Shown: one piece after another, positions 1-5,834 of the stretch | Layout: every line of letters starts with the position of its first letter | How positions within the stretch are numbered: position 1 is the stretch's first letter | Source: Phocaeicola_A sp964481755 | GTDB lineage: Bacteria > Bacteroidota > Bacteroidia > Bacteroidales > Bacteroidaceae | Length of the DNA: 6,153 bases | Assembly: GCA_964481755.1 (NCBI GenBank) | Contig: CAYZVH010000172.1 | Span: 1 to 6,153 of the forward strand | Direction of reading: 5' to 3' | The notes under the pieces: generated by a model | Seen by the model: the letters and a program-made list of their open reading frames with translations, nothing else | Told to the model about the DNA's origin: nothing | Databases searched by the model: none | Position numbers and translations under genes: made by a program

Positions 1-11
1 TCTGACTGGGG

Positions 12-48
12 AAATAAAAAACGCTCCCAAGCGTGAGCTTGGAAGCGT
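12..48 (-). terminator. Rho-independent terminator of the SRP RNA/tRNA-Thr unit
   Basis: On the minus strand a strong hairpin lies 12 nt past the tRNA 3' end. The 12-nt arms 21-32 and 37-48 pair with one C/A mismatch around a GTGA loop (33-36). A T-rich run follows on the minus strand (complement of 12-20, TTTTTATTT). Stem plus T-tract is a standard intrinsic terminator, and its position fits the end of the minus-strand RNA transcript. Confidence 0.88.
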
Positions 49-60
49 CTCTCTCGAGTG

Positions 61-134
61 AGCCTCTTGTCGGATTCGAACCAACGACCCCGAGATTACA
101 AATCACGTGCTCTGGCCAACTGAGCTAAAGAGGC
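61..134 (-). tRNA. tRNA-Thr (anticodon UGU)
   Basis: Read on the minus strand, a 74-nt cloverleaf is complete. The acceptor stem GCCTCTT (134-128) pairs perfectly with AAGAGGC (68-62), and the discriminator base is U at 61. The D arm is GCTC/GAGC, the anticodon loop is TTTGTAA giving UGU for threonine (ACA/ACN codons), and the T arm is GTTGG-TTCGAAT-CCGAC. No CCA is encoded, so it must be added after transcription. The anticodon stem (CGTGA/TCTCG) contains one U-U mismatch at its middle pair. The gene starts 4 nt after the SRP RNA and has no promoter of its own that I can see, so the two are probably one transcript, with RNase P cleavage at 134/135 separating them. Confidence 0.96.
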
Positions 135-138
135 AGGT

Positions 139-234
139 GGGTAAGCTTACTACATCGCGCCGCTACGACCTGTTACCTTTGCTGCGATCAAGCCCTGGAG
201 GATTCACAGGGAGCTGGCCGTATAGGACTTACCC
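139..234 (-). ncRNA. ffs: Signal recognition particle RNA, small bacterial type (4.5S-like)
   Basis: This is the RNA scaffold of the signal recognition particle; it binds Ffh and directs co-translational targeting to the SecYEG/FtsY pathway. Seen in the sequence: the 96-nt minus-strand segment begins GGGTAAG and ends CTTACCC, so its ends pair perfectly. The internal arms CCTGT and ACAGG enclose the family's conserved helix-8 elements CCAGGGC and GCAGCAAAGG. The shared GATGTAG element lies near the 3' end. A consensus promoter sits six bases upstream of the inferred 5' end. The apical loop reads TTGATC between GC and GC, instead of the usual CGGAAG (GGAA tetraloop), so the tip is divergent. 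The 3' end lies only 4 nt before tRNA-Thr. The end points come from the terminal pairing and may be off by a few bases. The family call rests on recognition of these motifs and is fairly secure. Confidence 0.85.
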
Positions 235-239
235 GGCTG

Positions 240-269
240 CAAAGGTAGACATTTTCTTTTATTGCGCAA
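240..269 (-). promoter_or_regulatory. Bacteroidetes-type promoter for SRP RNA/tRNA-Thr
   Basis: On the minus strand a TTG -33 element (269-267) is followed after 19 nt by a perfect TAnnTTTG -7 element, TACCTTTG (247-240). The first base of the paired 5' end of the SRP RNA (234) is six bases past the box, the normal distance to the start site for the Bacteroidetes primary sigma factor. Both the position and the sequence support it. Confidence 0.82.
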
Positions 270-441
270 GGCGTGCGGCACACTTTTTTACTCGTCCGAT
301 GCAGGGTAGTGGGCCAACACGTTGACTGAAAAGCAGATAAAACAGATGCTTTCGCAGGCTAAATGCTCCTATTTTATGCCGAATAGGGGTGGTTTAACTA
401 TTTTCAAGTGGATAATTATGGAGACTTCTCTCAAAAAGCAG
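270..441. other. Intergenic spacer between divergent units; one hairpin
   Basis: No credible gene lies here. The only structure seen is an 8-bp inverted repeat, arms 366-373 (CTCCTATT) and 382-389 (AATAGGGG) with one G-T pair, around an 8-nt loop. No T-tract follows, so it is not an obvious terminator. It lies about 65 bp before the inferred start of the rightward operon and could be a regulatory site or chance. Confidence 0.4.
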
Positions 442-449
442 TACCTTTG
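442..449 (+). promoter_or_regulatory. -7 box of the promoter for the six-gene operon
   Basis: TACCTTTG matches the Bacteroidetes -7 consensus TAnnTTTG exactly. It lies 20 nt before the likely ATG at 470, so transcription would start near 455 with a leader of only about 15 nt. No clear TTG -33 element is at the expected spacing; the match there is weak. It is the only consensus box I see ahead of the rightward gene run. Confidence 0.6.
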
Positions 450-469
450 TTCCGTTTATCGAAATCGTG

Positions 470-1006
470 ATGGAAAGAAAACCTATAAGCATACGCGAAG
501 CGGCCATGAGCTTTGGTACGGCCATCGGTGTCATCTGGTGCGCCAAGTTCCCGCTCTTCCCCTTGGGATTGAAGTATCCCTTGCTCGAGCTGTTCTTCCT
601 GCTGATAACCGCAGTGATACCCTTCTTTGTCTACATGCAGGTCTACCGCTTCCGCGACCGCTTCTACCCCGGGGATTTCCCGTTTCGCAGGGCGTTCTCC
701 TTCACGTGGCAGCTCTACCTCTATGCCTCGTTGCTGACGGCGGTGATGCACTACGTCTACTTCGCCTTCCTCGACAATGGCTTCGTCATCTCCACCTACG
801 AGTCGTACCTCAGCCTCATGGGGCAGACGCCGGACCTGAAAGAACTCTGCGACCAGATGTCGCAGACGCTGGACATCTACAAACAGCTGTCTCCCATCGA
901 GATAACAATGCAATTGCTAACACAAAACATCATATACGGCACATTGTTCTCCCTCATCACTGCCCTAGTGACGATGCGAGGCAAGAAGCCCGAAAGTTCA
1001 AACTAA
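470..1006 (+). CDS. DUF4199-type inner-membrane protein
   Basis: This is a 178-residue integral membrane protein of unknown function. Four hydrophobic segments are visible at about residues 12-32, 37-57, 78-100 and 146-168. Between the third and fourth is a polar stretch (about 104-144) that is probably the one large loop. The layout and length match DUF4199, a family common in Bacteroidetes, and such genes are often found directly before a GT2 glycosyltransferase, as here (21-nt gap). I chose ATG at 470; an in-frame GTG at 467 would add one residue. No Shine-Dalgarno sequence is present, which is usual in this phylum. The context suggests a partner or helper of the lipid-linked sugar transferase, but that is inference. 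The family assignment is from pattern memory; a generic four-helix membrane protein is the fallback. Confidence 0.82.
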   Translation: MERKPISIREAAMSFGTAIGVIWCAKFPLFPLGLKYPLLELFFLLITAVIPFFVYMQVYRFRDRFYPGDFPFRRAFSFTWQLYLYASLLTAVMHYVYFAFLDNGFVISTYESYLSLMGQTPDLKELCDQMSQTLDIYKQLSPIEITMQLLTQNIIYGTLFSLITALVTMRGKKPESSN

Positions 1007-1027
1007 CCCGTTAAATATTGGAAGTGT

Positions 1028-1984
1028 ATGGACATATCAGTAGTTATACCTTTATATAATGAGGACGAGTCGCTGCCCGAGCTCCACGCTTGGATTAGCC
1101 GCGTGATGGCGGCCAACGGCTTCTCCTACGAGGTGATATTCGTCAACGACGGCAGCACCGACCGCTCGTGGCAAGTGATAGAAGAGTTGCAACAGAAGGA
1201 TGCCGAGCATGTGAAGGGCATCAAGTTCCGCCGCAACTATGGCAAGTCGCCTGCCCTCTTCTGTGGATTCGAGAAGGCAGAGGGCGACGTGGTCATCACC
1301 ATGGACGCCGACCTTCAGGACAGTCCCGACGAGATTCCCGAACTCTATCGGATGATTACCCAGGACGGCTACGACCTGGTGTCGGGATGGAAACAGAAAC
1401 GCTACGACCCGCTGTCGAAGACCATACCTACCAAACTCTTCAATGCCACGGCACGCAAGGTGTCGGGCATCCACAATCTGCACGACTTCAACTGTGGACT
1501 GAAGGCCTACCGCAAGGAGGTGGTGAAGAACATCGAGGTCTATGGCGAGATGCACCGCTACATCCCTTATCTGGCCAAGAACGCCGGCTTCGCTAAGATT
1601 GGCGAGAAGGTGGTACACCACCAGGCGCGCAAGTTCGGCAAGACCAAGTTCGGCGGACTCAACCGTTTCTTCAACGGATACCTCGACCTGCTGTCGCTCT
1701 GGTTCCTCTCCAAGTTCGGCGTGAAGCCGATGCACATCTTCGGCTTCCTGGGCTCCATGATGTTTATCCTCGGCTTCATCTCCATCGTGGTGGTGGGCGT
1801 TTCCAAACTCTATGCCATGTACAATGGCTTGCACTACATCCTGGTGACGGACTCGCCCTACTTCTACATCTCGCTCACGCTGATGATACTGGGCACGCAG
1901 CTCTTCCTCGCCGGATTCCTGGGCGAGCTGATATCGCGAAACTCTACCGAACGCAACAAATACAAAATAGAAAAGGTTATTTGA
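1028..1984 (+). CDS. GT2 polyprenyl-phosphate glycosyltransferase (DPM1/GtrB/ArnC-like)
   Basis: This enzyme likely transfers a sugar from a nucleotide sugar to undecaprenyl phosphate on the cytoplasmic face, giving a lipid-linked donor for periplasmic glycosylation. The 318-residue protein starts with the GT2 strand DISVVIPLYNEDESL (2-16) and then carries the nucleotide-binding NDGSTD (40-45). The metal-binding motif is DADLQD (93-98, DxD at D93/D95), followed by the acceptor-side region DFNCGLKAYR (153-162). Two hydrophobic helices close the protein at about 236-258 and 279-300, as in GtrB and similar bactoprenol glucosyltransferases of about 310-330 residues. The sugar cannot be read from the sequence. 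Its TGA stop overlaps the ATG of the next gene by one base (TGATG), so translation is likely coupled. No flippase or final transferase gene is in the window. Confidence 0.93.
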   Translation: MDISVVIPLYNEDESLPELHAWISRVMAANGFSYEVIFVNDGSTDRSWQVIEELQQKDAEHVKGIKFRRNYGKSPALFCGFEKAEGDVVITMDADLQDSPDEIPELYRMITQDGYDLVSGWKQKRYDPLSKTIPTKLFNATARKVSGIHNLHDFNCGLKAYRKEVVKNIEVYGEMHRYIPYLAKNAGFAKIGEKVVHHQARKFGKTKFGGLNRFFNGYLDLLSLWFLSKFGVKPMHIFGFLGSMMFILGFISIVVVGVSKLYAMYNGLHYILVTDSPYFYISLTLMILGTQLFLAGFLGELISRNSTERNKYKIEKVI

Positions 1985-2454
1985 TGAGAAGACTCTTTTT
2001 CATACCGATGGCTTGTTTGGCGTTGACCGCCCTCTTCTCGTGCGGCAATTCCGACTGTGTGCTGACGAATACCTCGTACACGGTGTTTGGCTTCTACAAC
2101 CAGGAGGACAAGGCGGTCAGCATGTCAGGCACCGTGTCCGTCACGGCGGCGGGCACAGACAGCGTGCTCATAAACCAGGAGTCCAACCCGTCGCAGTTTC
2201 AGTTGCCCTTGTCCTACACCAGCCTGGTGGACACGTTCGTCATCCACTACACCGAGCTGATGGTGGACTCCGTCTTCGTGACCCACGAGAATGTGCCCCA
2301 CTTCCTGTCGATGGACTGCGGCACAGGCATGTACCACAACCTGCAGGAGGTGCGCAGCACCAACAATGCGATTGATTCCATCAAAATCGTCAATTCAGAA
2401 GTTACCTACAATGCAACAGAGAACATTAAGATATACTTTACTTCTGCTGAGTAG
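1984..2454 (+). CDS. Small lipoprotein, DUF6452-like
   Basis: This 156-residue protein has a clear lipoprotein signal: basic MRR, a hydrophobic core, then the lipobox LFSC with the acylated cysteine at residue 20. The mature part (GNSDCVLTNT...) is polar, rich in Ser/Thr/Val and beta-strand-like, with no enzyme motif. The start is taken as ATG at 1984, overlapping the stop of the glycosyltransferase gene by one base; an in-frame TTG at 1981 is less likely. It resembles DUF6452, a Bacteroidales lipoprotein family that I recall next to DUF6048 genes, and the next gene looks like DUF6048. The family name is tentative; the lipoprotein call is firm. It probably sits in the outer membrane and works with the downstream barrel, by inference from the 44-nt gene overlap. 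Confidence 0.85.
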   Translation: MRRLFFIPMACLALTALFSCGNSDCVLTNTSYTVFGFYNQEDKAVSMSGTVSVTAAGTDSVLINQESNPSQFQLPLSYTSLVDTFVIHYTELMVDSVFVTHENVPHFLSMDCGTGMYHNLQEVRSTNNAIDSIKIVNSEVTYNATENIKIYFTSAE

Positions 2455-3085
2455 CCTGCTCCTCTGCCTGCCTTCGCTGGCGCAGACTGACACCATCCCC
2501 AGCAAGGAGAGCCGCTTGCACGGACTCTCCCTGTCGGCCGACGTGTTCGGACTGGTGGGCGGACTCTTCGGCAACGACTTCCAGAGCATGGAGGTGGCCG
2601 CTGAGCTCCATCTGCACAACAAGCTCTATCCCGTTGTGGAGGTAGGCTATGGCACGACGGACACCACCGACGACGATAAGGACATCCACTACAAGGTGTC
2701 GGCTCCCTACTTCCGCGTAGGTCTCAATTACAATTTCTTCCATAAGAAGGAGACGCAGAGCATCATCTTCGGTGGCTTGCGGGTAGGCTACAGCACCTTC
2801 AGCTTCGATGTGGACGCACCCGCCCTGACCGACCCCGTGTGGGGCGGCAGTGTGCCGTTCGAGTACAAGGGAGGGAAGTCCAACGCCGCGTGGGCCGAGT
2901 TGGTTGTCGGTCTGCGCACCCCTATCGCCAAGAACTTCCACATGGGCTGGAGCGTACGCTACAAACGCCGGCTCAGCGTGAAGGAAGACCCCAATGCCGA
3001 GCCCTGGTATGTGCCCGGCTACGGCGAGAACCGTGCCATCCTCTTTGGCGCGACCTACAACTTCATCTATTATCTGCCTTGGTAA
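2411..3085 (+). CDS. Outer-membrane beta-barrel-like protein, DUF6048-like
   Basis: The 224-residue protein starts with a signal peptide (MQQRTLRY, then a Leu-rich core), with probable cleavage after SLA at residue 24. The rest alternates hydrophobic and polar residues in short strands separated by turns, for example VAAELHLHN, YFRVGLNYNFF, SIIFGGLRVGYSTF and AILFGATYNFIYYLPW. It ends in an aromatic residue, as outer-membrane barrels do. Length and pattern suit a small barrel of about eight strands. It resembles DUF6048 of Bacteroidales. ATG at 2411 is chosen because it gives a complete signal peptide; the reading frame is open further upstream (to 2291), but that part is an off-frame copy of the lipoprotein gene. 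The start lies 44 nt inside the preceding gene. Function unknown. Confidence 0.84.
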   Translation: MQQRTLRYTLLLLSSLLLCLPSLAQTDTIPSKESRLHGLSLSADVFGLVGGLFGNDFQSMEVAAELHLHNKLYPVVEVGYGTTDTTDDDKDIHYKVSAPYFRVGLNYNFFHKKETQSIIFGGLRVGYSTFSFDVDAPALTDPVWGGSVPFEYKGGKSNAAWAELVVGLRTPIAKNFHMGWSVRYKRRLSVKEDPNAEPWYVPGYGENRAILFGATYNFIYYLPW

Positions 3086-3111
3086 TTGTACAATAATAAA
3101 ACTGTGGTATT

Positions 3112-3684
3112 ATGAACAATTTGGAAACCTGGCTGTTGGCCGTGAGTCTCGCCATGGACTGCTTCACGGTGGCCATCGCCAGCGGCATCATCCTGAAGCG
3201 CATACAGTGGCGCCCTATGCTCATCATGGCGTTCGCTTTCGGATTCTTCCAGGCCCTCATGCCGCTGATAGGGTGGGCGTTCACCAACGCTTTCCAACAC
3301 TTGATAGAGAGCTTCGACCATTGGGTGGCCTTCGGTCTGCTGGCCTTCCTGGGCGGCCGTATGGTGTGGGAGAGCTTCAAACCCGAGGAGGAGGCTGGCT
3401 CCTTCAATCCCACCAGCCTGAAGGTGGTCATCACCTTGGCTATAGCCACCAGCATCGACGCCTTGGCTGTGGGCATCTCTTTCGCCTGTCTGGAAATGAA
3501 CACGTTTGCCCAGATAGCCTCCCCGGTGGCTATCATCGGCTTCGTCTCTTTCCTCTTCTCCATCATCGGTCTGCTGATAGGCATCTGCTTCGGCAAACGG
3601 TTTCACTGGCCTGTTGAGCGTTGGGGTGGCATCATCCTCATCCTCATCGGCTGTAAGATTCTCTATGAACATTTAATCGGATAA
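3112..3684 (+). CDS. mntP: Manganese efflux pump MntP
   Basis: This is an inner-membrane exporter that removes excess Mn2+ from the cytoplasm. At 190 residues it has the family's usual length. It shows the two-fold repeat of MntP/YebN: LAMDCFTVAIASG (14-25) in the first half and ATSIDALAVGISF (112-124) in the second, supplying the conserved aspartates D16 and D116. It closes with GGIILILIGCKIL (172-184). Six hydrophobic segments are visible, at about 4-25, 36-57, 69-86, 103-123, 135-158 and 168-187. The 26-nt gap to the preceding gene has no room for the yybP-ykoY Mn2+ riboswitch that controls this gene in many bacteria, so control here must come from the operon promoter or another route. ApbE follows after 11 nt. 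Confidence 0.95.
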   Translation: MNNLETWLLAVSLAMDCFTVAIASGIILKRIQWRPMLIMAFAFGFFQALMPLIGWAFTNAFQHLIESFDHWVAFGLLAFLGGRMVWESFKPEEEAGSFNPTSLKVVITLAIATSIDALAVGISFACLEMNTFAQIASPVAIIGFVSFLFSIIGLLIGICFGKRFHWPVERWGGIILILIGCKILYEHLIG

Positions 3685-3695
3685 AGAAATACGCA

Positions 3696-4715
3696 ATGAA
3701 CAGTAAACGCAAACGTTGGCAACTCCCGTTCCTGTTGTTCCTCATCGTGGGAACGGCGCTCATCCTCAGACATCACAATGCGCCGCGGCCCTACCAAACC
3801 AATCAAGGCAAGGTGTTCGGCACATTCTACCACATAAGCTATCAGAGCGACGAGGACTTGCAGGCTCAGATAGAGCAGGCGCTGGCACGTGTGGACGGCT
3901 CGCTGTCGCCCTTCAACGACACCTCCGTCATCACCCGCATCAACAACAACCAGGATGTGGTGCCCGACAGCCTCTTCATGCACGTCTTCAACCTCTCCAA
4001 GCTAGTCTCCAAGGACACCAATGGCGCTTTCGACATCACCGTGGCCCCGCTGGTCAACGCCTGGGGTTTCGGCTTCAAGACGGGGATTGACGTGGACTCT
4101 GCTACCGTGGATAGCCTCCGCCGGTTCATCGGCATCGACAAGGTGTGGAGCGAGGAAGGACGCATCTGCAAGCAGCTCGACAATGTGATGCTCGACTGCA
4201 GCTCCGTGGCCAAAGGCTTCGGCTGCGATGTGGTGGCACGTCTGTTCGATGCACGAGGCATCGCCAACTACATGATAGAGATTGGTGGCGAGATAGTGAT
4301 GAAAGGCAAGAACAGTCGCGGCGGCGATTGGACCATCGGCATCAACAAGCCTGTGGACGACTCGCTCAACCAGAACCAGGAGTTCCAGTCCGTCATAAGC
4401 CTGACCGACAAAGGTATGGCCACCTCGGGCAACTACCGCAACTTCTATTATAAGGATGGTAAGAAGTACGCCCACACGATCGACCCGCGTACAGGCTATC
4501 CCGTGCAGCGCAACATCCTCTCGGCCACCGTCGTGGCCGACGACTGTGCCACCGCCGATGCCTACGCCACCGCCTTCATGGTGCTCGGACTCGACTCGGC
4601 CCTGATGGTCTGCGACCGTCACCCCGAGATGGACGCCTACTTCATCTACGTAGACCCGCAGGGCGAGGTCACCACACACGCCACCAAAGGGATGGAAAAG
4701 TACATAAAGGAATAG
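3696..4715 (+). CDS. apbE: FAD:protein FMN transferase, ApbE family
   Basis: ApbE splits FAD and links the FMN part through a phosphodiester to Ser/Thr of extracytoplasmic flavoproteins, such as NqrB/NqrC and RnfG; it needs Mg2+. The 339-residue protein has an N-terminal membrane segment (about 8-24) with no lipobox cysteine, so it is either anchored by this helix or secreted by Sec, facing the periplasm. Visible family features are SPFNDTSVITRIN (71-83), GAFDITVAPLVNAWGF (110-125), IEIGGEIVMKG (194-204), HTIDPRTGYP (260-269) and the metal-binding C-terminal region CATADAYATAFMVLG (284-298). The length is normal. No substrate gene (nqr, rnf or an FMN-binding domain) is in the window. It follows mntP by 11 nt and appears to be the last gene of the operon. 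Confidence 0.95.
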   Translation: MNSKRKRWQLPFLLFLIVGTALILRHHNAPRPYQTNQGKVFGTFYHISYQSDEDLQAQIEQALARVDGSLSPFNDTSVITRINNNQDVVPDSLFMHVFNLSKLVSKDTNGAFDITVAPLVNAWGFGFKTGIDVDSATVDSLRRFIGIDKVWSEEGRICKQLDNVMLDCSSVAKGFGCDVVARLFDARGIANYMIEIGGEIVMKGKNSRGGDWTIGINKPVDDSLNQNQEFQSVISLTDKGMATSGNYRNFYYKDGKKYAHTIDPRTGYPVQRNILSATVVADDCATADAYATAFMVLGLDSALMVCDRHPEMDAYFIYVDPQGEVTTHATKGMEKYIKE

Positions 4716-4787
4716 TTCTTTACCTCAAGAAAGAAGAATAACTTAGAGATTTCTTATTAAAACAAATCAAACTGAGAAAAGTAAGCG

Positions 4788-5579
4788 ATGAAACGAGATG
4801 TTATCAAAATGGCGATGTCCGCTGCGTTAGGTTTATGTGCCTTTGTGGCTTTCGGTGAAAATCCATCTATGAAGCAAGGTGTTTATGCTCCCGGAAAAGA
4901 TGCTGTTGCTTCAACACCATCTACGTGTCACATGAAAACCGAGCGTGCGGTTGGACTGACGCTCTACTTTCCTCAATCATATACGATTGATCTTGTTTGT
5001 GGAAAAAGACCATCCGAAGATGACAGTAGCGTTATCTATTGTGCGGAAGCGGCGTTCACGGGAAAATGTCTCGTTAAATTTGACCATTCCAACATTGCTG
5101 GCGACCATGTGTCTAACGGCAAACTTTATCAGGGTTATCCTCTTAATAAGAAAACTAATAGCGGAGCTTTCGTGTTCTACGATGGGAAATGGAAATTCTT
5201 GTATGGCAGCTATGCTGGAGAACTGACGAATGCGGCAAATAGTGGCGGTATGGGATTTTGCCAGAATATGATAATTTACAACGATACCGTCAAGAGCTTA
5301 TATAGGAACGATAAACCGTTGAACATCTACCGTGCTATATGTGAGACGAAAGGAGGAAAACTTTGCATCATAGAATCTGACGGTTTACTCCGTTATAGCG
5401 ATTTCGTGCAGAAATTATCGAGTATACACATTAAGCACGCGCTTTATCTTGACATGGGCGGAGGATGGAACTACTCTTGGTACCGTGATTCGCACGACCA
5501 AATTCACATATTGCATCCTATGAGGTCGGGGTCGAAGTATCAAACGAATTGGATTGTTTTCCGAAAAACATCAAAGTAA
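4788..5579 (+). CDS. Secreted phosphodiester glycosidase (NAGPA/DUF2233)-like protein
   Basis: This 263-residue protein begins with a basic start and a hydrophobic core (about 7-22) typical of a Sec signal peptide, with likely cleavage near AFG/E (23/24). The middle holds IYCAEAAFTG (83-92) and GAFVFYDGKWKF (126-137). The end carries IYRAICETKGGKLCIIESDG (180-199) and ALYLDMGGGWNYSWYR (218-233). These last blocks match the Arg-containing strand and the LDGGGS-type loop of the NAGPA/DUF2233 fold, whose human member removes GlcNAc from a phosphodiester. The glycine loop is a variant (LDMGGGWN), so catalytic activity is uncertain and the substrate unknown. The gene follows apbE by 72 nt without a recognisable promoter, and its composition is much more AT-rich than the operon, which suggests separate acquisition. 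Confidence 0.7.
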   Translation: MKRDVIKMAMSAALGLCAFVAFGENPSMKQGVYAPGKDAVASTPSTCHMKTERAVGLTLYFPQSYTIDLVCGKRPSEDDSSVIYCAEAAFTGKCLVKFDHSNIAGDHVSNGKLYQGYPLNKKTNSGAFVFYDGKWKFLYGSYAGELTNAANSGGMGFCQNMIIYNDTVKSLYRNDKPLNIYRAICETKGGKLCIIESDGLLRYSDFVQKLSSIHIKHALYLDMGGGWNYSWYRDSHDQIHILHPMRSGSKYQTNWIVFRKTSK

Positions 5580-5645
5580 TATTTTCAAACTCCTAGGATA
5601 CAAGAATCGCTTGACTTTAAGCGTTCAGCCTATGGTCCGGCGGTT

Positions 5646-5750
5646 TCATGTATGCTCGGCCACCTTCGCCACAACATCTCTCTTCAAGAACTCCCGCGGA
5701 TTCTTACGTATTTCTTTTCCCGACAACTCATTCGTTTGTTGAAAATAACA
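5646..5750 (-). pseudogene. Possible remnant of a minus-strand gene C-terminus
   Basis: On the minus strand a 34-codon open stretch ends with TGA at 5648-5646 and has no start codon; a stop (5753-5751) lies directly upstream. Its translation is Lys/Glu/Arg-rich and looks like the charged end of a soluble protein: NELSGKEIRKNPREFLKRDV, then VAKVAEHT. This reads more like real protein than its neighbours in other frames, but it is too short to assign to a family and could be chance. Confidence 0.22.
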
Positions 5751-5753
5751 TCA

Positions 5754-5761
5754 TATCTTTG
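5754..5761 (+). promoter_or_regulatory. Upstream -7 box before the Rpn-family gene
   Basis: TATCTTTG matches TAnnTTTG exactly. The nearest upstream TTTG/TTG elements (5735-5741) are only 12-15 nt away, shorter than the usual 19 or so, so this is a weaker candidate than the box at 5827. If active, it would give a leader of about 115 nt before the gene at 5882. Confidence 0.4.
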
Positions 5762-5804
5762 TGGAAGATAAACTGCATCTCAGCAAAATAATCAAGCAAG
5801 CTTG

Positions 5805-5834
5805 TTGTTCTGCCTTCGATTTGCATTATCTTTG
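5805..5834 (+). promoter_or_regulatory. Consensus promoter for the Rpn-family gene
   Basis: A TTG -33 element (5805-5807) is followed after exactly 19 nt by the -7 element TATCTTTG (5827-5834). The expected start site is near 5840, leaving about 41 nt of AT-rich leader before ATG 5882 with no Shine-Dalgarno sequence. Spacing and sequence match the SRP RNA promoter in this same window, which supports the call. Confidence 0.75.

Noticed and set aside
271..289. GTG-CGG-CAC hairpin followed by six Ts as a plus-strand terminator
   Set aside because: The stem is only about 3 bp, and no plus-strand gene precedes it; the Ts lie just upstream of the minus-strand SRP promoter.
107..325. 72-codon plus-strand open frame across the tRNA and SRP RNA
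   Set aside because: It lies antisense to two structural RNAs and has no protein-like features.
431..913. 160-codon minus-strand open frame
   Set aside because: It is antisense to the DUF4199 gene; its His/Glu/Val-rich translation is the usual product of reading a GC-rich gene backwards.
1052..1834. 260-codon minus-strand open frame
   Set aside because: It is antisense to the clear GT2 glycosyltransferase; low-complexity His/Glu/Val/Leu composition, no motif.
2438..2941. 167-codon minus-strand open frame
   Set aside because: It is antisense to the barrel protein, which has a good signal peptide and strand pattern.
3086..3111. Mn2+ (yybP-ykoY) riboswitch before mntP
   Set aside because: The gap is 26 nt, far too short for the aptamer, and no conserved element is seen.
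3063..3672. Two long overlapping minus-strand frames (177 and 200 codons)
   Set aside because: Both are antisense to mntP, whose family motifs are unmistakable.
4002..4679. 225-codon minus-strand open frame
   Set aside because: It is antisense to apbE; no recognisable motif.
4716..4735. TTCTTT/AAAGAA hairpin after apbE as a terminator
   Set aside because: The stem is short and nearly all A-T and no T-tract follows; read-through into the next gene cannot be excluded.
5554..5742. 62-codon plus-strand open frame after the glycosidase-like gene
   Set aside because: It begins inside that gene in another frame and shows no protein-like pattern; the minus-strand reading of the same DNA looks better.
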